Positions 1-7,579 of a stretch of 16,801 nt of DNA are shown here, piece by piece. The first letter of the stretch is position 1. Each line of letters opens with the position of its first letter. The notes beneath the pieces are model-generated. The model saw nothing but the letters and a program-made list of their open reading frames with translations, was not told where the DNA came from and did no database searches. The DNA comes from Treponema sp. UBA3819. GTDB taxonomy: Bacteria > Spirochaetota > Spirochaetia > Treponematales > Treponemataceae. Position numbers and translations under genes: made by a program. Where the stretch lies: assembly GCA_002369025.1 (NCBI GenBank), contig DFDV01000027.1:1-16801 (forward strand). The letters are read 5' to 3'.

Positions 1-2
1 AA

Positions 3-782
3 GACAATACGGCACTTTCAGAAGACATTTCACAGAAAATCAAGGATGTGTCAGGTATTGCCGCAAAGACCAGCGGCGATGTTTCTGAAGGTGTGTCCTA
101 CATCGAAGAAAATGTAAAGCAGCTCATGCAGATTGCAGAAACCAACCAGAGCACCATTTCCGGCATCAGGGCACTGGGTGGCAAAATTGAAAATATCTGG
201 GATATCGTTACGCTGATTAACTCCGTTGCGGATCAGGCAAAGATTATTGCTTTTAACGCTGAACTTGAAGCGAGCAGTGCAGGGGAGGCAGGACGCAACT
301 TCCACATCGTTGCTACGGAAATCCGCCGTCTTGCTGACGGTATCATTGACGGCACAAAAGAAATCAAGGAAAGAATTACAGAAATTCAGAAAAGTTCTGA
401 CAACCTTATTCTGGCGTCTGAAAGCGGAACGGAAAAAATCCAGGAAGGCGTTGAAAATGCAAAGAACCTGGAAGAACGCTTTGCCAGCATTAAAAACGCT
501 TCAGAAAGCACCGCAGACAGCGCAGAAAAAATCACGACAATCATCAAGCAACAGGCAGTTGCCAGCGAGCAGATTCTTCTTACCCTCCGCCAGATTTCTT
601 CCGGCGTAGAGAATTTTACATCTGCAACAGAACATATTTCTCAGGTCACCCAGAATCTCAAGGGCATCGCCATGGGACTGAGCGAAAAGAAGTCTCAGTC
701 TGGTGGAGAAGTGTCTCTGGACGACAGTCAGGATGATTTAAATCTGGCAGGTACAGACTCTGAGACTGGAGAAAATGCATGA
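3..782 (+). CDS. Methyl-accepting chemotaxis protein, C-terminal part (5' end outside window)
   Basis: This is the cytoplasmic signalling half of a chemoreceptor, which in this family sets the activity of a CheA kinase through CheW. The frame is open from base 3, so the visible 259 residues lack the true start, and any sensor or membrane segments are out of view. Long heptad-like helices flank a hairpin tip reading VADQAKIIAFNAELEASSAGE, then GRNF and VATEIRRLA. This is recognisably the MCP tip, but it differs from the usual QTNLLALNAAIEAARAGE and GRGFAVVA forms. The C-terminus is short and acidic and shows no NWETF-like pentapeptide for tethering CheR. The stop overlaps the cheW start (ATGA). 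The divergent tip suggests a receptor tuned to the CheA/CheW encoded next door. Whether it is a membrane receptor or a soluble FrzCD-like one cannot be decided here. Confidence 0.9.
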   Translation, partial: DNTALSEDISQKIKDVSGIAAKTSGDVSEGVSYIEENVKQLMQIAETNQSTISGIRALGGKIENIWDIVTLINSVADQAKIIAFNAELEASSAGEAGRNFHIVATEIRRLADGIIDGTKEIKERITEIQKSSDNLILASESGTEKIQEGVENAKNLEERFASIKNASESTADSAEKITTIIKQQAVASEQILLTLRQISSGVENFTSATEHISQVTQNLKGIAMGLSEKKSQSGGEVSLDDSQDDLNLAGTDSETGENA

Positions 783-1282
783 ACGAAGAGATAATTGAGC
801 AGATTGCCCGTGAAAAAAAGGACTCGCCTGAGGTTATTGTAGAAAAAAAGATGGTAACCTGGCTGATTTTTTCCATTGGAGAAAAAAAATATGCCGTAAA
901 ATCAGGTGATGTTCTGGAAATTATCCGGGACCTTTCAGTCTACAAACTGCCCTTTATGCCTTCATACATTGAAGGTGTCCTGAACCGGCGCGGAGACCCC
1001 TTCACGGTCATCAATCCCCGTCCACTCATAGGAGACAAGGACGTAACGCCGCCTTCAGTACCGCTTTTTTTGATTTTCAAGCGCAATGACGACCAGCTTT
1101 CAATTCATATTTCTGACATACTCTTTTTTGCTGAAATGGAAGAAGATGCCTTGAACCAGATTCCGGAAAAAAATGAGGAGGGCTTCTATCTGGGAACAAT
1201 TACCACCAATGGTGAAGAAATTCCCGTACTGAATCCCAACGCATTTGAACTTCTTATAAGGAAAGACCTTGGAAGCCTCTGA
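779..1282 (+). CDS. cheW: CheW-type chemotaxis coupling protein
   Basis: This 167-residue single-domain protein would link receptors to CheA. Residues about 25-160 fit the CheW fold. They start with LIFSIGEKKYAVKSGDVLEII, continue with LPFMPSYIEGVLNRRGDPFTVINPRPLIG (the N-x-RG turn and the following strand typical of CheW), and end with a second beta barrel closing on EIPVLNPNAFELL. A charged N-terminal extension of about 25 residues precedes the domain. The start ATG overlaps the receptor stop by ATGA, with GGAGA just upstream, which indicates translational coupling. The 3' end overlaps the next CheW-like frame by 14 bases. Confidence 0.92.
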   Translation: MNEEIIEQIAREKKDSPEVIVEKKMVTWLIFSIGEKKYAVKSGDVLEIIRDLSVYKLPFMPSYIEGVLNRRGDPFTVINPRPLIGDKDVTPPSVPLFLIFKRNDDQLSIHISDILFFAEMEEDALNQIPEKNEEGFYLGTITTNGEEIPVLNPNAFELLIRKDLGSL

Positions 1283-1796
1283 TTATTTTACATGCATTGC
1301 ATATGATACAGTAGATTTCCTCGTTCAAAGCAAATATGTTGTTTTTGGCCTCTATCTTGCCGTGGAAAAAGATGTAAAAAGCATTGACTTTAACAGCGAG
1401 CTTCTTCCTCACATACATCTGGGCTCATTTCTGGAAGAGTCTTTTTCCTGTTCTGCAAAAGAAGGCTGCAATGTAGTTCTTGTCATGCGGAAAAATGACT
1501 TTCCTGCAGACGTTCAGAAAAAAATCCAGACCTATACGGAAACGGTTTTTCCCTTAAGCGGAAATTTTGCCCTTTCTGTAAACAGTCTTATTTCCAGCAA
1601 AAGTATCGCTCTTTCGTCGCTAAGACTGATACCGGAAAGTATACGCCGTGTTCAGAATGCGTGCGGAGTGTGTGCAATAGGTTTTGCGCAGGACAAAAAA
1701 GACCCGAATATCCTCAGAAAAAGGATTCTTCTGGCTCCGGACAATCTCCTGCGTATGTATTTTTCCAGAGTCTTTAAGGCGCAGACAGAGGGGTAA
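1269..1796 (+). CDS. Divergent CheW-like protein (second coupling protein?)
   Basis: This 175-residue protein shows no strong family signature. Its layout parallels CheW: an opening strand pair (residues about 8-32), then ELLPHIHLGSFLEE in the place of the usual IPVIDLR segment, a strand CNVVLVMRK, then LSVNSLISSKSIALSSLR and a closing strand RILLAPDNLL. It lacks the N-x-RG turn. The start is TTG at 1269, inside the cheW 3' end, preceded by AAGGAAA with about 6-base spacing; no ATG gives a comparable product. A GGGGTAAGG sequence at the 3' end serves the next gene. Its place between cheW and cheB fits a second coupling protein such as FrzB, but that is inference from fold-like pattern and position. 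Confidence 0.6.
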   Translation: MEASDYFTCIAYDTVDFLVQSKYVVFGLYLAVEKDVKSIDFNSELLPHIHLGSFLEESFSCSAKEGCNVVLVMRKNDFPADVQKKIQTYTETVFPLSGNFALSVNSLISSKSIALSSLRLIPESIRRVQNACGVCAIGFAQDKKDPNILRKRILLAPDNLLRMYFSRVFKAQTEG

Positions 1797-1799
1797 GGC

Positions 1800-2762
1800 A
1801 TGAGGCTTGTAATAGCAGACGGTTCTGCGGTTGTCCGCTCTATTTTAGAGCAGAATATGAGTAAATACACTGATGTAGAAATTACGTCCCTTGTGTCAAA
1901 CGGCAAAAAACTGCTGCAGACAGTAGAAGAAGTGCAGACGGATGTAGTCCTTTCCGGGCTTGATATAAACGATGAGGCAGAAAAAGAAGCCATGAATGCC
2001 GTTCTCTTTGAAAAGCACATTCCCGTTCTTCTTCTGTCCGATATTCAGGACATGCCGGTACGCATCGGGGAGATGGAAACCATAGAAAAACCAAAGATTT
2101 CCGCCTATACCAAGGAATTTTTTGATTCTCTTGTTACCCGCCTGCGTCAGGTGACATCGTCTCTTTCTACAGGCTGCAGGACATTCAGCATTCTGTGTAT
2201 CGGAGCCTCTACGGGCGGTCCTTCTGCCACATCGGAAGTTTTGCAGGGGCTTGGAAAAGATTTCCCAATTCCCATTCTCTATGCCCAGCACATTGATACC
2301 GGCGCGGATAAAAATATGGCGGACTGGTTTTCCAGTGTATGCCATGACATTCAGATAAAACTGGCAGAAAACGGAGAAGAAGCTAAGGCGGGCTTTGTCT
2401 ACATGGCGCCTGCCGACAAACACCTTGTAATTGATTATGTCAGGCCAAACGGAAATCCTGTTCTCCGTCTTTCTGATGACGAACCGGAACGCTTTTTGCG
2501 GCCTGCGGTAAACAAGCTTTTCAGAAGCGCAGCCCGCTACTACCGCAATCACTGTCTTGCCCTTTTGCTTACGGGAATGGGTGCAGACGGTGCGGAAGGC
2601 TGCAAGGAAATTTGTGACAACGGCGGATGGACAATTGCTGAGGATAAGTCCACCTGTGCTGTTTTTGGTATGCCGGCGGCAGCAATTGCCCTGGGCGGAG
2701 CAAAGGAAGTCCTGCCTCGTCCTGAGATTTCAAAACGAATTCTGGAGCTGGTGGGCAAATGA
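1800..2762 (+). CDS. cheB: CheB-type protein-glutamate methylesterase with degenerate receiver
   Basis: CheB removes methyl groups from (or deamidates) receptor glutamates, opposing CheR. The esterase domain spans about residues 128-318. It keeps the full triad: Ser137 in GASTGG, His164 in AQH, and Asp263 in GMGADG. The N-terminal receiver (residues 1 to about 110) is eroded. The acidic pair is AD rather than DD (VIADGSA), and the phospho-acceptor position in DVVLSGLD aligns to Gly53. The conserved Ser near LLLSD is kept, but no clear conserved Lys follows. Classical control by phosphotransfer from CheA therefore seems unlikely. Start ATG follows the previous stop by 3 bases. The 3' end overlaps cheR by ATGA. 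Confidence 0.93.
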   Translation: MRLVIADGSAVVRSILEQNMSKYTDVEITSLVSNGKKLLQTVEEVQTDVVLSGLDINDEAEKEAMNAVLFEKHIPVLLLSDIQDMPVRIGEMETIEKPKISAYTKEFFDSLVTRLRQVTSSLSTGCRTFSILCIGASTGGPSATSEVLQGLGKDFPIPILYAQHIDTGADKNMADWFSSVCHDIQIKLAENGEEAKAGFVYMAPADKHLVIDYVRPNGNPVLRLSDDEPERFLRPAVNKLFRSAARYYRNHCLALLLTGMGADGAEGCKEICDNGGWTIAEDKSTCAVFGMPAAAIALGGAKEVLPRPEISKRILELVGK

Positions 2763-3613
2763 TGAAAAAAGTGACAGTCATTACACAGGAAGAATTTGAA
2801 TCATTCCTTGCAATTCTCAAAAGCCGTACAGGAATCGTACCCCGTGCAACCCACCGCGACGGCATTAAGGAATATCTGGAAAAAAGAATCTCCGAAAAAA
2901 ATACTACAGTGGAAGGCTTTAAAAAAGAACTTCTTTCTGATGAAGAACTTTTTACTGAGCTGGTAAACGAAAGTACTGTAAACGAAACCTATTTCTTCCG
3001 TGAAGAAAAGCAGTTTGTCTTTTTGCGGGACAAGGTTTTCCCCCAGTGGAAGGCAGTATCCGGGAATATGCCTATAAAAATCTGGAGCGCAGCCTGTTCC
3101 TATGGCGAGGAACCCTATTCCCTGGCTTTGCTTGCAAAATCCTGCGGGGTAAAGGCCAGAATTACGGCAAGCGACATCAACTCAATTGTACTGAATCACT
3201 GCAAAGAGGGTGCCTTTCTGCGTTCTTCAATCCGGCCTGTGGACGGTGTGGCTTTTTCGGATCTGCTCACTCCCTATACAAGGCCGGACAATACCATTAC
3301 CTTTACCAGTGAGATAAAAGACTTAATCAAAACCCAGAAAATCAATCTTTCTACACTGGATGCGCCGGAGACAGCTCTATTCCTGCCCAAAAATCAGAAT
3401 ATTGTGTTTTTGCGGAATGTCTTCATCTATTTTAATCAGGAACTGAGGGCTCAGGTTTTGCGGACTATTGCAGACACCTGTCTTGCACCCGGAGGAATTC
3501 TCTTTGTCTCCATGAGCGAAATTGCCCAACTGGGACATGATGTGGTTCCGCCGTCACTGGAAAAAGTTTTCGATGGAATGGTTTTCTATTTTCGCAAAAA
3601 GGGGGAGCAATAG
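2759..3613 (+). CDS. cheR: CheR-type chemoreceptor glutamate methyltransferase
   Basis: CheR uses S-adenosylmethionine to methylate receptor glutamates. The 284 residues match the usual length. A helical N-domain (about 1-75) is followed by NETYFFRE (75-82), the SAM-binding loop AACSYGEEPY (111-120), TASDIN with its acidic residue Asp139, and FLRNVFIYF (217-225). All hallmark segments are present, so it should be active. No TPR or other C-terminal extension is present. The ATG at 2759 overlaps the cheB stop; a second in-frame ATG at 2762 gives a product one residue shorter. The stop TAG abuts the cheA start directly. Confidence 0.95.
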   Translation: MMKKVTVITQEEFESFLAILKSRTGIVPRATHRDGIKEYLEKRISEKNTTVEGFKKELLSDEELFTELVNESTVNETYFFREEKQFVFLRDKVFPQWKAVSGNMPIKIWSAACSYGEEPYSLALLAKSCGVKARITASDINSIVLNHCKEGAFLRSSIRPVDGVAFSDLLTPYTRPDNTITFTSEIKDLIKTQKINLSTLDAPETALFLPKNQNIVFLRNVFIYFNQELRAQVLRTIADTCLAPGGILFVSMSEIAQLGHDVVPPSLEKVFDGMVFYFRKKGEQ

Positions 3614-5713
3614 ATGGCTTCTGTATCTGCAGAAATTACCGAAAGTTATGTCACTGAGGTAAAGGAACTTCTGGAAATAGTACGCAGGGATATCATCCGC
3701 TTAAAATCCTCCCGCGCTGATTCCCAGACTATGCCCCAGCTGCTCCGCAACCTGCACACTATAAAGGGAAATTCCCGTATGCTGGGATTTTCTACCATCG
3801 AACGCCTTTCTCATGCAGTGGAAGACATCTACAAAAGCGTAAAGGATGAACAGATAAAAAACAGTGACCGCCTTATACGCCTGGTCAGTGCTGTCTGTGA
3901 CAAAATTGCGGAATGCCTGTCTCTTATCGGAAAAAAAGGTTCAGATGAACAGAATATAGAACTCTACCTGCAGTATTGTGACAAACTCGCAGCAGGAGAA
4001 CTCATTGATATTGATTCCTTCCTGGATGAAATCAAAAGGGAAAAGGGCCAGCTCGTTGCAGAAGACGATGAAGATGAATTCAACGAAAATATAAGCGACA
4101 TTCAGTCCATCCGCATCAAACTGTCCCGGGTAAATGAAATTATTTCCGCTTTCGATTCCATGATAACCAGGGAATTCCACCTCAAGCACCAGCTTGCCGA
4201 ATTGCAGAGGCTGGAAGAAGAAATCGGTAGCCATGACCTTTCAAAAATCCGCAAGCAGTTTGAGACCGACATTTTTGCCCTGGAAAATTCAATCTTCAGC
4301 CTGCAGGAACAGGTTTTTGACCTCCGCATGCTTCCCATCGGCATTGTCCTCCGCCCGCTGGAAAATACCATCGCACTGGAAGCCATGAACCTCAAAAAGA
4401 AGGTCAGGTGCGAGATTCCCTCTACAGACATCGCCATTGATAAAGTCATCCTTGAAGAACTGGGTGACATCCTCATGCACCTCATCCGCAATGCCCTTGA
4501 CCACGGCATTGAATCTCCAGAAGAGCGCAGGGCAGCCGGAAAGAGTGAAGAAGGCACAATCAGCATCACCTGTGTCCGCGAAACCAAACATATTGAACTG
4601 AAAATCAGCGATGACGGCCGGGGTCTTGATTACGAAAAAATACGGGCTAAGGCGAAAAAACTCTATCCCGAGCGCACCGAAGAAATCGAAAAAATGAATG
4701 ACAAGGAGCTTTCCCAGTTCCTCTTTCAGTCAGGTTTTTCTACCAGAGATGAAGTTACGGAACTTTCCGGCCGGGGTGTCGGTCTTGATGTGGTCTGGGC
4801 CAATATTGAAAAAATTAAGGGACGAATTAAAATTGAAAGCGAAGCGGGCAAAGGTACATCCTTTATCCTTCATTTTCCCCTCAGCCTTTCCACCCTGCAG
4901 GGACTCTTTGTCTTTTCCAACAAGGACAAGTATCTTATTCCTTCCCAGCACATCGTGGATATTGTCTACCGTAAAAAGGATGATTATATTTCCCTGCAGA
5001 ATCAGAGTTATATCAAACTGGAAGGCCAGCTTATTCCCTGTTTTTCACTTTCCTCCCTCTTTGACGCTCAAAGGGGCCTTAACGAAAGGGACGCGGATTC
5101 AATCCTCATAGCGGAATACATGGAACAGCGCATTGGCATTATTGTGGAAGAAGTACAGCAGTATGTCTCCCTTGTGGTAAAACCCCTGCCCAGAGCCTTC
5201 CGCAATTTTTCCATCCTTCAGGGCATTGTCTTTGACGAGCATTATGACATCGTACCCATTCTTCATGTTCCGGACATCCTCAAAAAATTCAAGTCTCTCC
5301 GCGGCTATGACATCAAAAAGTACGAGGCTCAGACCAAAAAACGCGTAGTTCAGATTCTCGTTGTTGATGACTCAGATACAACCCGGCAGATTGAAAAAAC
5401 AATTCTGGAAGGCGCAGGCTTTATGGTTGATACTGCCTTTGACGGTCTGGACGGTCTGGAAAAAGCCAGGGAAAAACAGTATGACCTTGTGCTTACCGAC
5501 AAAGATATGCCGCGCATGACAGGTCTGGTACTTCTGGACAACCTGCGCCGCATGGAAGAATATGCGGATGTGCCGGTTGTAGTTCTATCTGCAGACCAGA
5601 GTCAGGATGTCGTGGATGAATTTGAAAGGCTCAGGGCAAGCGCAATTCTTTCCAAAGGTGACTTTAAGCGCGGCCGCCTGATCAGCACAGTGCAGTCCCT
5701 GGTGGAAGAATAG
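3614..5713 (+). CDS. cheA: Hybrid chemotaxis histidine kinase CheA fused to a receiver domain
   Basis: This is the kinase of the chemosensory complex, 699 residues. It has an HPt domain with His48 in LHTIKGNSRMLGF; a linker and helical dimerisation region (about 160-240) with no obvious separate CheY-binding P2 domain; an ATPase domain with N box His289/Asn293, G1 DDGRG (333-337) and G2 GRGVG (386-390); and a CheW-like regulatory domain (about 425-560). A C-terminal receiver (about 578-699) has Asp585/Asp586, phospho-acceptor Asp629, Ser659 and Lys681. The receiver is complete, with KG in place of the usual KP. CheA-receiver fusions of this order include FrzE of Myxococcus. With no separate CheY in view, the fused receiver is either the output or a phosphate sink. 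Start ATG follows the cheR stop with no gap; GGGGGAG lies just before it. Confidence 0.95.
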   Translation: MASVSAEITESYVTEVKELLEIVRRDIIRLKSSRADSQTMPQLLRNLHTIKGNSRMLGFSTIERLSHAVEDIYKSVKDEQIKNSDRLIRLVSAVCDKIAECLSLIGKKGSDEQNIELYLQYCDKLAAGELIDIDSFLDEIKREKGQLVAEDDEDEFNENISDIQSIRIKLSRVNEIISAFDSMITREFHLKHQLAELQRLEEEIGSHDLSKIRKQFETDIFALENSIFSLQEQVFDLRMLPIGIVLRPLENTIALEAMNLKKKVRCEIPSTDIAIDKVILEELGDILMHLIRNALDHGIESPEERRAAGKSEEGTISITCVRETKHIELKISDDGRGLDYEKIRAKAKKLYPERTEEIEKMNDKELSQFLFQSGFSTRDEVTELSGRGVGLDVVWANIEKIKGRIKIESEAGKGTSFILHFPLSLSTLQGLFVFSNKDKYLIPSQHIVDIVYRKKDDYISLQNQSYIKLEGQLIPCFSLSSLFDAQRGLNERDADSILIAEYMEQRIGIIVEEVQQYVSLVVKPLPRAFRNFSILQGIVFDEHYDIVPILHVPDILKKFKSLRGYDIKKYEAQTKKRVVQILVVDDSDTTRQIEKTILEGAGFMVDTAFDGLDGLEKAREKQYDLVLTDKDMPRMTGLVLLDNLRRMEEYADVPVVVLSADQSQDVVDEFERLRASAILSKGDFKRGRLISTVQSLVEE

Positions 5714-5727
5714 GAGAGTCAGGAAAA

Positions 5728-7575
5728 ATGAGTAAGAAAATTCTGATACTTGAAAGTTCTGAAACAGTACAAAAAATTTTCTCAGCCCAGCTGAAGTCAA
5801 AAGACTATAACCTCCGTTTTGTCACTGGCGGAAAAGAAGCCTTCTACGCTCTTTTTGAATTCCAGCCGGACCTCTTTCTGCTGAATGCCGACATTCAGTG
5901 GCCCAGAAGTTTTGAAGTCGTCCGCATTATCCGCTCAATCGACTGCTTTGAATTTCTGGAAATCGGCATGTACACCAACTGTCCTGCTCCCCTTGATCAG
6001 GTATGCGCAAAAGAATGCGGGGTAAATGCCTTTGTCTGGCTTGATCAGGAATCCTTTGCCCAGAAAATCCAAAAACTTGCAGAACTCCCCGTTCACGAAA
6101 GTGACAAAAAGGCTCTAGCTCAGATTAAGCCCGGCTTTACAGACTCTTTCCTCTTCCTCAAGGCCACAGAACTTTTGCACTGGAATGTCCGCAAAAATGC
6201 AATGTTTTCAGAACTTATGTCCCTTATAGACAGTCTGGAAAATATTGAGGAAGTGGTAAAATCCTTCCTCCTTTTGATTGCGGAAGTCTGCGAAATTCCT
6301 CTTGCGGCCCTTTTTATCGTTGAAAATGACGGCCCCCACGGTTATTTTGTCAGTTCCCGCAATATCGGCGACAAGGAAATTTCAGATTTTCTCAAAGTCT
6401 GTATGACGGATTTTGAACGCCTGCAGCCTAACTACAAGTCGGTAAAAATCATTCCCAGACGCCTTGCCATTCAGACGGAACTTGACCGCTACTACAGCAA
6501 AAAAGTTCAGCTTTCCAGTTATGAAAGCGAAACGCTCAAGTCTCTTTCCGGCAGCGAACGCTTTGGTACGGTTCACATAGTCTGCGAAGGAAACATTTCT
6601 CTGGAAAAGCGCAATTTCTTCATCTCCTGCGTAAAAAACGCAGCCCCGGTTTTTGACAAGGCTATTGTCGTAAAAAAGAAGATGTTCTTTGAAAAGCGAA
6701 TCAGACATGCCTTCAGCCGCTTTGTTCCCGAAGAAATCATCGACAGCCTTGTCATGCAGGCAGACAAAAGCGACGAAAAAATGGGCGTTGGCGAAACCCG
6801 TGCCGTTGCAATTCTTTTCAGCGACATCCGCTCCTTTACCAACATCAGCGAAAAAAACAAGCCTGACGTACTGGTTGCCTTCCTCAACCGCTACTTTTCT
6901 ACAATGGTTGAAATCATCAAAAAACACGGCGGTACCATTGATAAGTTTATCGGAGATGCAATCATGGCGGAATTTGGAACTCCTGTCAGCTATGAAGACA
7001 ACTGCCGCCGTGCCGTTGCCGCCGCCTATGAAATGCGTGAGGCTCTTCCTTCCGTAGAACTGGGCGACCTGGTCATGCCGGAGGGAATGACTTTCAATAT
7101 CGGTATCGGCATTCACTATGGCGATGTCATTGTCGGTTCCATCGGTTCCAAAGACAAAACAGACTATTCCGTTATCGGAGACAGCGTAAACCTTGCAAGT
7201 CGTCTTGAAGGACTGACAAAAAGTTACGGCAGTCAGATTCTGGTCAGCCAGAGCGTACTGGAAGACGCCGGAGAAAATTTTTTCTGCTTCCGCTATCTTG
7301 ACGATGTCCGTGTAAAGGGCAAGAAAAACGCTGTTCCCATTTATGCCGTAGACCGCAGCCCGGAAGAATTCCCCTTTGCCTACAAAGATGCCTATGTAAA
7401 GGGCATGGATTTGTACCGGCAGGGAATCTGGAACCTTGCAAAAAATTATTTTGAAAAGGCTCTCAAGGCAGTAGACGGGGACAAGGCCGCAAAGCTTATG
7501 CTTACCCGTTGTGAAGAATTTATTCAGAATCCGCCGGAAAACTGGGACGGCGCCATTGCATTTGCAACCAAGTAA
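5728..7575 (+). CDS. Class III adenylate/guanylate cyclase with N-terminal pseudoreceiver
   Basis: This protein makes a cyclic nucleotide, probably cAMP. Residues 1 to about 115 have a receiver-like layout, but the acidic pair is ES (ILILESSET) and the phospho-acceptor position is Asn53 (DLFLLNAD), so this is a pseudoreceiver. Residues about 145-315 look GAF-like. The cyclase domain (about 350-545) has metal ligands Asp366 (LFSDIRSF) and Asp410 (KFIGD), adenine-type Lys406, Ser481 at the partner position, and Asn488 and Arg492 in VNLASRLE. The Lys/Ser(Thr) pair is typical of class IIIb adenylate cyclases. A TPR-like tail (about 550-605) ends in the ENWDG motif often seen in this type. The start lies 14 bases after cheA with AGGA-type pairing. 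No membrane segment is seen. Coupling to the chemosensory complex is inferred from the operon. Confidence 0.93.
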   Translation: MSKKILILESSETVQKIFSAQLKSKDYNLRFVTGGKEAFYALFEFQPDLFLLNADIQWPRSFEVVRIIRSIDCFEFLEIGMYTNCPAPLDQVCAKECGVNAFVWLDQESFAQKIQKLAELPVHESDKKALAQIKPGFTDSFLFLKATELLHWNVRKNAMFSELMSLIDSLENIEEVVKSFLLLIAEVCEIPLAALFIVENDGPHGYFVSSRNIGDKEISDFLKVCMTDFERLQPNYKSVKIIPRRLAIQTELDRYYSKKVQLSSYESETLKSLSGSERFGTVHIVCEGNISLEKRNFFISCVKNAAPVFDKAIVVKKKMFFEKRIRHAFSRFVPEEIIDSLVMQADKSDEKMGVGETRAVAILFSDIRSFTNISEKNKPDVLVAFLNRYFSTMVEIIKKHGGTIDKFIGDAIMAEFGTPVSYEDNCRRAVAAAYEMREALPSVELGDLVMPEGMTFNIGIGIHYGDVIVGSIGSKDKTDYSVIGDSVNLASRLEGLTKSYGSQILVSQSVLEDAGENFFCFRYLDDVRVKGKKNAVPIYAVDRSPEEFPFAYKDAYVKGMDLYRQGIWNLAKNYFEKALKAVDGDKAAKLMLTRCEEFIQNPPENWDGAIAFATK

Positions 7576-7579
7576 AAGT

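Noticed and set aside
1896..2552. Minus-strand frame of 218 codons opposite cheB
   Set aside because: It lies wholly inside a coding region with intact catalytic residues; the translation is compositionally odd and matches no family.
6382..7116. Minus-strand frame of 244 codons opposite the cyclase
   Set aside because: It overlaps the catalytic domain of a clear cyclase, has no recognisable motif and no supporting start context.
7511..7579. Earlier start for the ABC ATPase, 23 codons upstream
   Set aside because: It would overlap the cyclase gene and add a basic extension not expected for the family; the ATG at 7580 gives the normal N-terminus.
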